A stretch of 64,000 nucleotides of DNA from Streptomyces venezuelae (GTDB taxonomy: Bacteria; Actinomycetota; Actinomycetes; Streptomycetales; Streptomycetaceae): assembly GCF_008642295.1 (NCBI RefSeq), contig NZ_CP029190.1:4571501-4635500 (forward strand). Reading direction: 5' to 3'. The notes under the pieces are model-generated. The model worked only from the letters and a program-made list of their open reading frames with translations, was not told the DNA's origin and did no database searches. Numbering within the stretch: the first letter of the stretch is position 1; every line of letters begins with the position of its first letter. A program made the position numbers and the translations under genes. Positions 8,091 through 15,701 of the stretch are shown here, in pieces.

Positions 8091-9251
8091 TCAGCTGTTC
8101 CGTGCGTTCCCGGTCACCTGGCGCACGCTGTAGTCGCGTGTCTTCAGGAAGGACGCCTTGCGCCCGCTCTGATACATCCAGGGTTCGATCCCGCAGTACC
8201 CGTCGATGTGCCGGAACTGCTCGACGGTCTCCTCGTACCGGTCCTGCCAGTACAGGATCCATGCCAGCATGTGGCGCAGGCGGACGGCCTGCTCGGCAGC
8301 CGGATCCGGCGCGGCTGCGAGGTCGGCCAACGCGGCGGTCGCCGCCGCGACGATCTCCGGCTGCTTGTAGTAGACATCAGGGTCGAGGTCCGTCTCGCGG
8401 TTCTCACGCTCGAAGTACCCGCGCAGCTCGATCAACGACAGCAGATCGCCCGGTTCGCTGCGCTTGACCGCCTCGCGGCCGAATTCCTCCGCCAGCTCGT
8501 GCGTGCCACACCATTTCTCGCACCAGAACTGCTGCGCCTGAAGCCAGGCCATCTGTACCTTCGGCGCGCGCTGGACGACTTCCGTCCACACGTCGCGGAA
8601 CTGGTCGTGCGAGTAGGCCAGGCCACGGCCTATCCGCAGTTCGGCGATGTAGGGGACGGGGTCCGCCGGGTCGGCGAGTCGCTGGGCCTCGTGCACGGCC
8701 TCCTGCGCCTTGATGAGCGCCGTGTGGAAGAGGCGGAATTGTTCCTGTGTGGTGTGCCGGGCGCTCGCTGCACCGCGCACATTCCAGGCGAGCGTGACGC
8801 CTGCGTCGGCGCTGACCACCGCGGCCGTGGGATCGCCGGGTCGGGCGGCCTGCCAGGCGAGCAGCCACGTGTCGGTCTCCGCCGCTTCCGTGGCCAGTAC
8901 ACCGACGCGATGATTCCGTTCGCCCCAGTTCCGGCCGGCCGCCTCGATCCAGTCCGCGCCGGCCTGCCAGTCGCCGGAACGGATCGCCGCGACCACCGTC
9001 GTCCGGTCGGCGGGCACCGGCATGAGGTTCTCGGTATCGAGCTGCTCCTCCGGTACGAAGCCCTGCGCGACGATCTCCGCAGCCTGCTCCGCGAGCGTGG
9101 CCGCGGTACGCGCCTTGGTTTCCTCGGTGCGCGCCACGATGACGGCGGTCTCCGCCTCCAGCCGCTTCGCCTTCCGCAGGTAGTACATCCCGCGGCCCAC
9201 CTTCCATGCGGCCCCCAGCAGCAGGAGTCCCAGGACGTAAAGGCCGATCAT
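8091..9251 (-). CDS. Membrane-anchored helical-repeat protein, paralogue A
   Basis: A 386-residue protein. A single N-terminal membrane segment (MIGLYVLGLLLLGAAW) is followed by a charged coiled coil and a mostly helical body. Key shared stretches with the gene at 11035-12141 are DPVPYIAELRIGRGLAY, a Trp/Ala-Pro segment and WCEKWCG, so the two are paralogues; the pattern resembles DUF4034-type or TPR-like proteins. The ATG at 9251 overlaps the stop of the upstream M48 peptidase gene (ATGA), so translation of the two is probably coupled. Function unknown; a role with the peptidase is an inference from the coupling. Confidence 0.8.
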   Translation of the reverse strand: MIGLYVLGLLLLGAAWKVGRGMYYLRKAKRLEAETAVIVARTEETKARTAATLAEQAAEIVAQGFVPEEQLDTENLMPVPADRTTVVAAIRSGDWQAGADWIEAAGRNWGERNHRVGVLATEAAETDTWLLAWQAARPGDPTAAVVSADAGVTLAWNVRGAASARHTTQEQFRLFHTALIKAQEAVHEAQRLADPADPVPYIAELRIGRGLAYSHDQFRDVWTEVVQRAPKVQMAWLQAQQFWCEKWCGTHELAEEFGREAVKRSEPGDLLSLIELRGYFERENRETDLDPDVYYKQPEIVAAATAALADLAAAPDPAAEQAVRLRHMLAWILYWQDRYEETVEQFRHIDGYCGIEPWMYQSGRKASFLKTRDYSVRQVTGNARNS

Positions 9252-10858
9252 GAGGCAAGCACCAGCTTCCGCAGCGGTTCGGTGTCGGGGAGGTCGGCGA
9301 CGGCCGCGTCCAGGGCGAGGAGCAGCTGCTCCTCGAAGCCGTCGGCCGGGTAGCGGACGGAGGCCGACTCCGCCCAGGACAGCTGCCAGCGGGCCGCGCC
9401 GCGGGCCGTCAGCTCGACCGTGACCAGCTGGTTCAAGGCGCGGCGGACGATCGGGCGGGCGAAGGCGCGGGCGGCGCGGCCGGTGGCCGCCGCGGCCTCC
9501 TCGGACTTCGGGAAGCGGTCGGCGATCCGCCACAGCACGGCCGGGTCGGCGTCGATCGCGTCCAGCAGGGCGGGCAGCGTGCCGTCGCCGGCCTCGGCGG
9601 AGACGGTCTCGCGGATGTCCTCCGCGCCCTGGGCGACGTACCGGCTCATGCTCGCGTGGACCAGGTCCTCCCAGTCCATCCGGGTCAGGGCCAGCGCCTC
9701 GGGGGTGAGGACCTCCTGCTCCAGGGCGATCAGCACGCCCACCGGGTCGGAGAGCAGGCCCAGGGCCGGGCCGGCGGCGCCGACGCCGCCGGAGGCGCGG
9801 CCGTCTTCCGGCAGCGCCTCGATCCGGGCCACCCGCTCGGCGAGCGGCGGGTGCGAGTCGTACGCGGAGGCGGGCTCGGTCGGCAGGTCCTGCCGCAGCT
9901 CGTCGAGCTCCTCGGTACGGGCGGCGAGCAGGGCGCCGAAGCCGCCGAAGAACTCGCCGGGGCGGGGGAGCAGGCCGGCGCCCAGGCCGAGGGTGGCGTA
10001 CGAGTCCAGGTAGAAGGTGTGGGCCGGGCCGAGGGCGTTGAGCTCGCGCAGGGCGGAGGCGTACGCGTCCCGGCCGCAGATGCGGGCCGCGGTGAGGTCG
10101 GCGGCGAACTCCTGGCGGCGGTCCGCGGAGCGGGTGGCACGCAGGTAGAAGTTGCCGTACGCGGTGTAGATCTTCGCCATGGTCCGGTAGGTGGCACCGA
10201 CGCCGGTGGTGTCCACCTCCTTGGCCTTCTTCCCCTTGGCGATCCGCTTCTCGGCGGCCTTCTCCTGCCGGGCGGCCTCCTTGGCGACCTTGTTGTCGGC
10301 GCGCTCGTGGAAGTGCTCGATGGTGCGGACGAGCTGGGCCCGGCCGCGCACGATGAGCGGCATCATCCGGGTGTCGCTGTTGCTGTAGTGGCCGAGCTCG
10401 TGTCCGAGTACGGCGCGCAGCTGCGTCTCGTCGAGCCCGGTCATCAGGGGTACGCCGAGGTAGAGGGTCCGCTTGCCGCCGAGCAGGCCGAGCAGCCGGG
10501 CGTCCTCGGCGACGGCTGCGTTGACCTCGTCGACGAGCACGATCTCGTCGGGGGCACGGGTGCCGACCTGGTCGGCGAGTTCCCGGACGGCCGCCCAGAG
10601 GCGGGGCTCTTGCTGCTCGGTGACCCGGACACCGGGGGCCGGGCCGGCCTTGGGGGTGCGGAGCATGAACATGCCGCGCACGATCGGGACGGCGAGGACC
10701 ACGGAGACGATGACGACCTTGCCCGTGAGGGCCCCGGCGTCGGCCTGGGTGATCAGCACCCAGTCGAGGCCGGCCAGGACGGCGAGCAGGACGAGGCCGA
10801 GCAGATAGAAGCCGGCGAGAAGTACGAGAGCGCGCAAGGCGCGCAGATATGCGCCCAT
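9248..10858 (-). CDS. M48 family zinc metallopeptidase, membrane-bound (HtpX-like)
   Basis: A 536-residue protein with two N-terminal hydrophobic segments (about residues 10-30 and 45-65). The zinc motif HELGH is at 153-157 in RAVLGHELGHYSNSDTRM, with the third ligand probably the Glu in RRQEFAADLTAA. It is longer than HtpX (about 290 residues): an added C-terminal 180 residues have no recognised domain. M48 enzymes cut membrane or misfolded proteins. Start at 10858 with GGGGGA upstream. It is followed with a 4-nt overlap by helical-repeat paralogue A, and the paralogue B gene lies upstream on the same strand. Confidence 0.87.
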   Translation of the reverse strand: MGAYLRALRALVLLAGFYLLGLVLLAVLAGLDWVLITQADAGALTGKVVIVSVVLAVPIVRGMFMLRTPKAGPAPGVRVTEQQEPRLWAAVRELADQVGTRAPDEIVLVDEVNAAVAEDARLLGLLGGKRTLYLGVPLMTGLDETQLRAVLGHELGHYSNSDTRMMPLIVRGRAQLVRTIEHFHERADNKVAKEAARQEKAAEKRIAKGKKAKEVDTTGVGATYRTMAKIYTAYGNFYLRATRSADRRQEFAADLTAARICGRDAYASALRELNALGPAHTFYLDSYATLGLGAGLLPRPGEFFGGFGALLAARTEELDELRQDLPTEPASAYDSHPPLAERVARIEALPEDGRASGGVGAAGPALGLLSDPVGVLIALEQEVLTPEALALTRMDWEDLVHASMSRYVAQGAEDIRETVSAEAGDGTLPALLDAIDADPAVLWRIADRFPKSEEAAAATGRAARAFARPIVRRALNQLVTVELTARGAARWQLSWAESASVRYPADGFEEQLLLALDAAVADLPDTEPLRKLVLAS

Positions 10859-10892
10859 TCGGACAGATCCCCCCACGGGATGCACAGGTGCC

Positions 10893-10916
10893 GGGTGTAC
10901 GTACACCTGTACACCC
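10893..10916. promoter_or_regulatory. Inverted repeat upstream of the M48 gene, possible operator
   Basis: gggtgtac at 10893-10900 and gtacaccc at 10909-10916 form a perfect inverted repeat; a second, overlapping 12-bp palindrome (gtgtacgtacac) is at 10895-10906. The site is 35 bp before the M48 start codon, where a repressor or activator could act. No regulator gene is adjacent. Confidence 0.4.
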
Positions 10917-11034
10917 CATGTGTGAAGCCTGATGAGTATGCAGGCTGCCGTCGGCAGGGGGGAACAGGGTTCCGGCCGCCGCCCCGGGGCTGCCCGCCCC
11001 GGGCCGGTGTGGCGGCGGGGCGGCGGCCGGGGGG

Positions 11035-12141
11035 TCAGCGGGGGAGGGTGGCCGGGGAGCCGCCGTTCGCCTCGTAGCCGCCCACCGCGAGCGCACGGAA
11101 CACCGCGTACATCTCGGCCGGGTCGGAGCTGTGCGACCAGGGGAGGGCACCCACGCAGCCGTCCACGTGGCGGAGCTGCTCCATGGCCTCCGCCCACCGC
11201 TCGCCGTTGACGAGGAAGAAGACCAGCAGGTGGCGGACGTGCGCCAGCATCGGGTCGTCCTGGCGGGCGGAGTGCACCGCGTACAGGGCACCCTCCATCG
11301 CGCGGCTCACCACCGCGCTGCCGTAGAAGTTCTGCACCAGCGCGACCTCGGGCAGGTGCTCGTACACCGCGAACAGCGGGAGCGCCGCCAGCAGGGAGCC
11401 CTGCGGGGCGCGGGCCGCCGCCGCGTGGGCGAAGGCGTCCGCCTGCTCCCGCGAGCCGTGCCACTTCTCGCACCAGTAGTGCAGCGCCGCGAGGTGCGCG
11501 CCGAAGTGCTCCGGCGCCCGGTCCAGCACATTGGCCCACAGCGCGTCGAACTCCGCCGGCGGATAGGCCAGGCCGCGCGCGACCGCGAGCTCCGTGATGT
11601 ACGGGACGGGGTCGCCCGGCGCCAGCAGGGCCGCCTTCCGGCAGGCGTCCCGGGCCTCCTCCAGGATGATCCGGTGGTCGTCGGAGCCGACCCCGCCGGA
11701 CTGCCGCCAGGCCTGCTGCACCAGGAACTCGGCGTGCACCTGGGCGCCGCCGGCGTCCTTCTCCGCCTCCAGCCGCCAGGACCGCAGCCACAGCGCGCCG
11801 CTGCCGGGCTGCTGCGCCAGCTCCAGGGCCGCCGCCCCGGCGAAGGCCTGGACGCGCTGCCAGCGCTGCTCGCCCTCCTTCGGGGTGCCGGCGAGCAGCT
11901 GCGAGGCCGCCTCCCACCGGCCGCTGCCCTGGACCGCGGCGAGGGCGTCCATCAGGTCCTGGTCGGGGCCGGGTACCCGGATGTCGAGCAGTTCCTGCCG
12001 TACGAAGCCGTAGTCCGCCGGGTCGGCCGCATCGGGGCTGCCGGGCGCGACCAGGCGCAGGCCGCCGCGCCGGCGCCGTATCCAGGGGCCGAGGACGGCC
12101 ACCAGCAGGCCGATCGCGATCAGGAACCAGAGAATCTCCAT
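11035..12141 (-). CDS. Membrane-anchored helical-repeat protein, paralogue B
   Basis: A 368-residue protein with an N-terminal membrane helix (MEILWFLIAIGLLVAVLGPWI) followed by an Arg-rich stop and a long helical region. It shares with paralogue A (8091-9251) the order DPVPYITELAVARGLAY, RAPEHFGAHLAALHYWCEKWHG and the late RHVDGCVGALPW segment (DGYCGIEPW in A). Function unknown. It precedes the M48 gene on the same strand with a 176-bp gap that contains a palindromic site, so it may be a separate transcript. Confidence 0.8.
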   Translation of the reverse strand: MEILWFLIAIGLLVAVLGPWIRRRRGGLRLVAPGSPDAADPADYGFVRQELLDIRVPGPDQDLMDALAAVQGSGRWEAASQLLAGTPKEGEQRWQRVQAFAGAAALELAQQPGSGALWLRSWRLEAEKDAGGAQVHAEFLVQQAWRQSGGVGSDDHRIILEEARDACRKAALLAPGDPVPYITELAVARGLAYPPAEFDALWANVLDRAPEHFGAHLAALHYWCEKWHGSREQADAFAHAAAARAPQGSLLAALPLFAVYEHLPEVALVQNFYGSAVVSRAMEGALYAVHSARQDDPMLAHVRHLLVFFLVNGERWAEAMEQLRHVDGCVGALPWSHSSDPAEMYAVFRALAVGGYEANGGSPATLPR

Positions 12142-12173
12142 ACGGACAAGCGAACCAGACGGACCGGCCCGGA

Positions 12174-12215
12174 GGCGAATGGCACGGGGGCGAATGGCAC
12201 GGGGGCGAATAGGCT
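12174..12215 (+). promoter_or_regulatory. metB promoter: 15-bp tandem repeat plus -10 box
   Basis: The unit ggcgaatggcacggg occurs at 12174-12188 and 12189-12203, and a third partial copy (12204-12213) runs into TAGGCT at 12210-12215. TAGGCT is a good Streptomyces -10 hexamer and lies 6 nt before the metB ATG, so transcription probably starts at or next to the ATG. The repeats cover the place where the -35 region and any operator would be. Confidence 0.55.
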
Positions 12216-12221
12216 CTGCCC

Positions 12222-13370
12222 ATGAGCCATGACCACCAGAGCTTCGAGACCCGCGCCATCCATGCGGGCAACACGGCGGACCCGCTGACCGGCGCGGTCG
12301 TGCCCCCGATCTACCAGGTGTCCACCTACAAGCAGGACGGCGTCGGGGGCCTGCGCGGCGGATACGAGTACAGCCGCAGCGCCAACCCGACCCGGACGGC
12401 GCTGGAGGAGAACCTCGCCGCTCTGGAGGGCGGCCGGCGCGGCCTGGCCTTCGCCTCCGGCCTGGCGGCGGAGGACTGCCTGCTGCGCACGCTGCTCTCC
12501 CCGGGCGACCACGTGGTCATCCCGAACGACGCGTACGGCGGCACCTTCCGGCTGTTCGCGAAGGTCGTCTCGCGCTGGGGCGTGGAATGGTCGGTGGCCG
12601 ACACCTCCGACCCGGCGTCGGTGCGGGCCGCGCTGACCGACCGGACGAAGGTCATCTGGGTGGAGACCCCGTCGAACCCGCTGCTCGGGATCACCGACAT
12701 CGCGGTGGTCGCGGAGATCGCGCGGTCGGCGGGCGCGAAGCTGGTCGTCGACAACACCTTCGCCTCCCCCTACCTCCAGCAGCCGCTGGCGCTGGGCGCG
12801 GACGTGGTCGTGCACTCGCTGACCAAGTACATGGGCGGGCACTCGGACGTGGTGGGCGGCGCGCTGGTCACCGCGGACGCGGCGCTGGGCGAGGAACTGG
12901 CCTACCACCAGAACGCGATGGGCGCGGTGGCCGGGCCGTTCGACTCGTGGATCGTGCTGCGGGGCATCAAGACGCTGGCCGTCCGGATGGACCGGCACAG
13001 CGAGAACGCCACCCGCGTCGCGGAGATGCTGACCCGGCACCCGAAGGTGACGCGGGTCCTGTACCCGGGGCTTCCGGAGCACCCGGGGCACGAGATCGCG
13101 GCCAAGCAGATGCGGTCCTTCGGCGGCATGATCTCGTTCCAGGTCGCTGGCGGCGAGGAGGCGGCGGTCGAGGTCTGCAACCGCGCGAAGCTGTTCACGC
13201 TGGGCGAGTCCCTCGGCGGGGTCGAGTCCCTGATCGAGCACCCGGGCCGGATGACGCACGCCTCGGCGGCGGGCTCGGCACTGGAGGTCCCCTCGGACCT
13301 GGTCCGCCTGTCGGTGGGCATCGAGTCGGCGGACGACCTGCTGGCGGACCTCACCCAGTCGTTGGGCTAA
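12222..13370 (+). CDS. metB: Cystathionine gamma-synthase
   Basis: A 382-residue PLP enzyme of the Cys/Met metabolism family. It joins an activated homoserine with cysteine to make cystathionine in methionine synthesis. The PLP lysine is K202 in VHSLTKYMGGHSD; other family marks are YSRSANPTR, ASGLAAEDCLL, DNTFASPYLQQPL and a C-terminal SLGGVESLIEHPGRMTHAS. Actinobacterial members may also have lyase activity. There is no Shine-Dalgarno; a -10 box 6 nt before the ATG suggests a leaderless mRNA. It is divergent from helical-repeat paralogue B. Confidence 0.92.
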   Translation: MSHDHQSFETRAIHAGNTADPLTGAVVPPIYQVSTYKQDGVGGLRGGYEYSRSANPTRTALEENLAALEGGRRGLAFASGLAAEDCLLRTLLSPGDHVVIPNDAYGGTFRLFAKVVSRWGVEWSVADTSDPASVRAALTDRTKVIWVETPSNPLLGITDIAVVAEIARSAGAKLVVDNTFASPYLQQPLALGADVVVHSLTKYMGGHSDVVGGALVTADAALGEELAYHQNAMGAVAGPFDSWIVLRGIKTLAVRMDRHSENATRVAEMLTRHPKVTRVLYPGLPEHPGHEIAAKQMRSFGGMISFQVAGGEEAAVEVCNRAKLFTLGESLGGVESLIEHPGRMTHASAAGSALEVPSDLVRLSVGIESADDLLADLTQSLG

Positions 13371-13381
13371 AGCGCCATGGG

Positions 13382-14022
13382 CTAAAGCGCCCGGCTGCCG
13401 GAACCCCCGGGCCGGCACCCTGGGCCTGCGGCCCGGCGGGTTACGGCGCGGGGCCCGGCCCCGGCTCCGCTTGGCTGGGCCTTCGGCCCGCGTGCGGGGG
13501 TGCCGGCCCGGCACCGCCTGCCCGGGCCTTCGGCCCGGCGGGTTGTGGTGCGCGGGAGTGCGGCCCCGGCGCCGCCGCCTGGCTGGGCCTGCGGCCCGGG
13601 CCCGCTGCCGGCGGGCGGGGGGCCGGCCCGGTGCCGACTGCCCGGGCCCTCGGCCCGCGGGCAGGGTGTCGGCCCGGCACGGGGCCCGGCTGCGCCTGGG
13701 CCTTCGGCCCGCCAACGACCGCCCGGGCCTCGGCCCCGGTGGGTTGTGGCGTGGGGCCCGGTCCCGGAACCGGCGCCCGACCCGGGCCTTCGGTCCGGTG
13801 GGTTGTCACGCGGGGCTCGGCCCCGGCGCCGCCGTCCGGCTGCCGGGTACCCAGGGGGCTGCGCCCCGGGCCTCCGGCCCGGTACCGCCTGCCTGCGCCC
13901 GGGCCCGCCCACGGGCTTGCCGTCCGGGGCCGAAGGCCCGCCAACGACCGCCCGGGCCTGCGGCCCGGTGGGTTGTGGCGGGGGCCCGGCCCCGGCGCCC
14001 GGCTGCGCCCCGGGCCCCTGGG
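13382..14022. repeat. GC-rich hairpin-repeat array, non-coding
   Basis: About 640 bp between metB and the next gene are filled with about ten variants of the hairpin gggcc-NNC-ggccc (for example gggccttcggccc and gggcctgcggccc). They alternate with a recurring spacer close to cggtgggttgtggcg (five variants) and a repeated ccaacgaccgcccgggcct (two exact copies near 13711 and 13942). Long open frames exist in every phase because stops are rare at this GC, but none shows a protein family or normal composition. The array could form stacked RNA or DNA hairpins. Confidence 0.7.
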
Positions 14023-14274
14023 TTACCAGGATTCCAGGGGTGGGGCGATTTGTTGGGAGGGTGGGGTCCAGGGTTCCGTCAGGATGGCCCAGACCGTGAA
14101 GGCCACCGCCGCCGTCAGCAGCAGCCACCAGCCCACCCGGCGCAGCCTGCGCCGTCGCCGGAGCAGCTTCGTGCCGCGCATGGCGGCGTCCGAGGCGAGG
14201 CCCGGCGGGACCGCCGGGTGCGGTCCGTCCAGCATCCGCCGGACATCGCGCTCCTTGGGGTCGGGGGCGCTCAC
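14023..14274 (-). CDS. Small single-pass membrane protein coupled to a sigma-like factor
   Basis: An 83-residue protein starting at a GTG (14274) that overlaps the stop of the upstream sigma-like gene (GTGA). It has an acidic N-terminus (VSAPDPKERDVRRML), an Arg cluster (LLRRRRRLRRV), one membrane helix (GWWLLLTAAVAFTVWAIL) and a short tail, so the N-terminus is probably cytoplasmic. Translational coupling to the sigma-like gene and this topology suggest an anchoring or anti-sigma role, but no anti-sigma domain is recognisable. Confidence 0.7.
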   Translation of the reverse strand: MSAPDPKERDVRRMLDGPHPAVPPGLASDAAMRGTKLLRRRRRLRRVGWWLLLTAAVAFTVWAILTEPWTPPSQQIAPPLESW

Positions 14275-14729
14275 GCCGCCACCCCCCGCTCCCGCGCCCG
14301 CAGGGCGGCAATCGCGCGGCCCCGCAGCGTCCGCAGGCGTTCCACCGGCAGCCCCAGCTGCGCCGCGGCCTGCGCCTCGGCCACGCCCTCGTACACCACC
14401 AGCACGATCACCAGCCGCTGCTGCGGCCGGAGCCGGGACAGCGGACCCCCGCGCCCGCGATGGTGGCGCCAGGCCGTGCGGGCGAAGGCGGCGCACAGCT
14501 CCTGCCGGGTGTGGTCGTACGGGTCGTCGCCCCGCAGCCGCGGCCAGTCGGCGAACGTCCGGGCCAGCGCACCGGCCAGCAACTGCCGGGCCGCCGCGCT
14601 CTCGCCGTCCGGTTCTGCCGTCAGCAGCATGGCCACATGCAGGAGCCGGCCCGCCGCCCCCGCGACGAAGGCCTCGAACTCCCGTTGGGCGGCGGGGATT
14701 TCGTGAGCTGTCGGTGTCGGCCCGTTCAC
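14271..14729 (-). CDS. ECF/SigE-type RNA polymerase sigma factor-like protein
   Basis: A 152-residue protein. The N-terminal half (EFEAFVAGAAGRLLHVAMLLT...) matches the region-2 helix of SigE-type ECF factors, and the C-terminal half (PQQRLVIVLVVYEGVAEAQAAAQLGLPVERLRTLRGRAIAALR; quoted in parts: VERLRTLRGRAIAALR) matches the region-4 helix-turn-helix. The sequence is diverged in region 2, so promoter recognition may be weak or altered. It is followed with a 4-nt overlap by a small membrane protein. Nothing shows what it controls. Confidence 0.72.
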   Translation of the reverse strand: MNGPTPTAHEIPAAQREFEAFVAGAAGRLLHVAMLLTAEPDGESAAARQLLAGALARTFADWPRLRGDDPYDHTRQELCAAFARTAWRHHRGRGGPLSRLRPQQRLVIVLVVYEGVAEAQAAAQLGLPVERLRTLRGRAIAALRARERGVAA

Positions 14730-14762
14730 ACCCTCATAGTGCGGGCAGCCCGGCCGCCCGGG

Positions 14763-15293
14763 TCAAGAGGTCGGACCGCCCTCGGAGGCCGCTCCCATCA
14801 GGTCCGACAGCGACAGGTTGAAGCGGGTGAGCAGCGCGGTGAAGGACTCGCGCTCCTCTTCGGTCCAGCCGTCCGTCACCCGGGCCATCAATTCGCGGCG
14901 GGAGGAACGTACTTCCTCCAGACGGGCGAGGCCGCGCGGGGACAGCGCCAGGACCACGGCGCGGCCGTCCTCCGGGTGCGAGGTCCGCTTCACCAGGCCG
15001 GTGTCCACCAGCGGGGCGACCTGCCGGGTCACGGTGGAGGAGTCGATGCCCATGCCGCCGGCCAGCGCCTTCACGCCCATCGGGCCTTCCAGGTCGAGCC
15101 GGTTGAGCAGCAGGTAGGCGGCGCGGTCCATCGAGTTGCGGGCCTGGCCGACCCCGCCGAGGCGGGTCTGCTCGGCCCGGCGGGCGAAGAGCGCGACCTG
15201 GTGCTGGAGCGCGTCGAGGAGGCCGGCTCCGGCGGGAGTTCCGTCGGGCGCCGCGGGCGCCGGCAGCTCGGGATTGGCCGGGGTGGAGGACAT
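14763..15293 (-). CDS. MarR family transcriptional regulator
   Basis: A 176-residue winged-helix regulator: MDRAAYLLLNRLD, then the recognition region MGVKALAGGMGIDSSTVTRQ, VAPLVDTGLVKRTSHPEDGR and the wing AVVLALSPRGLARL. MarR proteins bind palindromes as dimers and usually repress neighbouring genes until a phenolic or oxidative ligand binds. It is divergent from ilvA across a 408-bp spacer containing a perfect 16-bp palindrome, a plausible operator. Confidence 0.88.
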   Translation of the reverse strand: MSSTPANPELPAPAAPDGTPAGAGLLDALQHQVALFARRAEQTRLGGVGQARNSMDRAAYLLLNRLDLEGPMGVKALAGGMGIDSSTVTRQVAPLVDTGLVKRTSHPEDGRAVVLALSPRGLARLEEVRSSRRELMARVTDGWTEEERESFTALLTRFNLSLSDLMGAASEGGPTS

Positions 15294-15701
15294 GGCCGTG
15301 GGCTCTCTTCACATGGGGCCGACAAGGATGGGGGACAGCGTACGCGGCCGGACTGTGGCCCGTATGCGTCGTGCCAGAACTGGCGGTGCCGGATCCGGCA
15401 CGTACGGCAAGCCCGCCGGTCCCGGGCCGTGCCGGGGGCAAGTGTGCGGGAGTTTTCGTTGGGCGGGTAAGCCGTTCCGTATGGCGAGATCCGGTCGGTC
15501 CCGCCCGGTCCGCGTCCACCGCCGCTCCTCTCCCCGGCCCTCGCCCCGGTCCCCTCCGCGGGCCGACGGCCGGGCTGACGGCCGGTCCGGCCGCAGACCG
15601 GCACCGACCCGCCGCCGGTTCGCCCGCGGCGCGGACTGGCCCGCCGCCGGCCCGGCCGTCGGCTCGCGTCGCGACCCCCTGCGGGCTGCGAGACTGGCGG
15701 C
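15294..15701. promoter_or_regulatory. 408-bp divergent spacer with a 16-bp palindrome
   Basis: No coding frame here is convincing. The perfect palindrome gtgccggatccggcac is at 15386-15401, about 95 bp from the MarR start, and may be an operator. At the right end GAGACT (15690-15695) lies 6 nt before the ilvA ATG and can serve as a -10 box for a leaderless mRNA. The central part is GC-rich low-complexity sequence. Confidence 0.45.

Noticed and set aside
13382..14022. CRISPR array
   Set aside because: Units are palindromic, irregular in length and lack unique spacers; no cas genes are near.
12587..14821. 744-codon frame through metB and the repeat array
   Set aside because: It overlaps metB out of phase and then runs through hairpin repeats; there is no family motif and no normal amino-acid composition.
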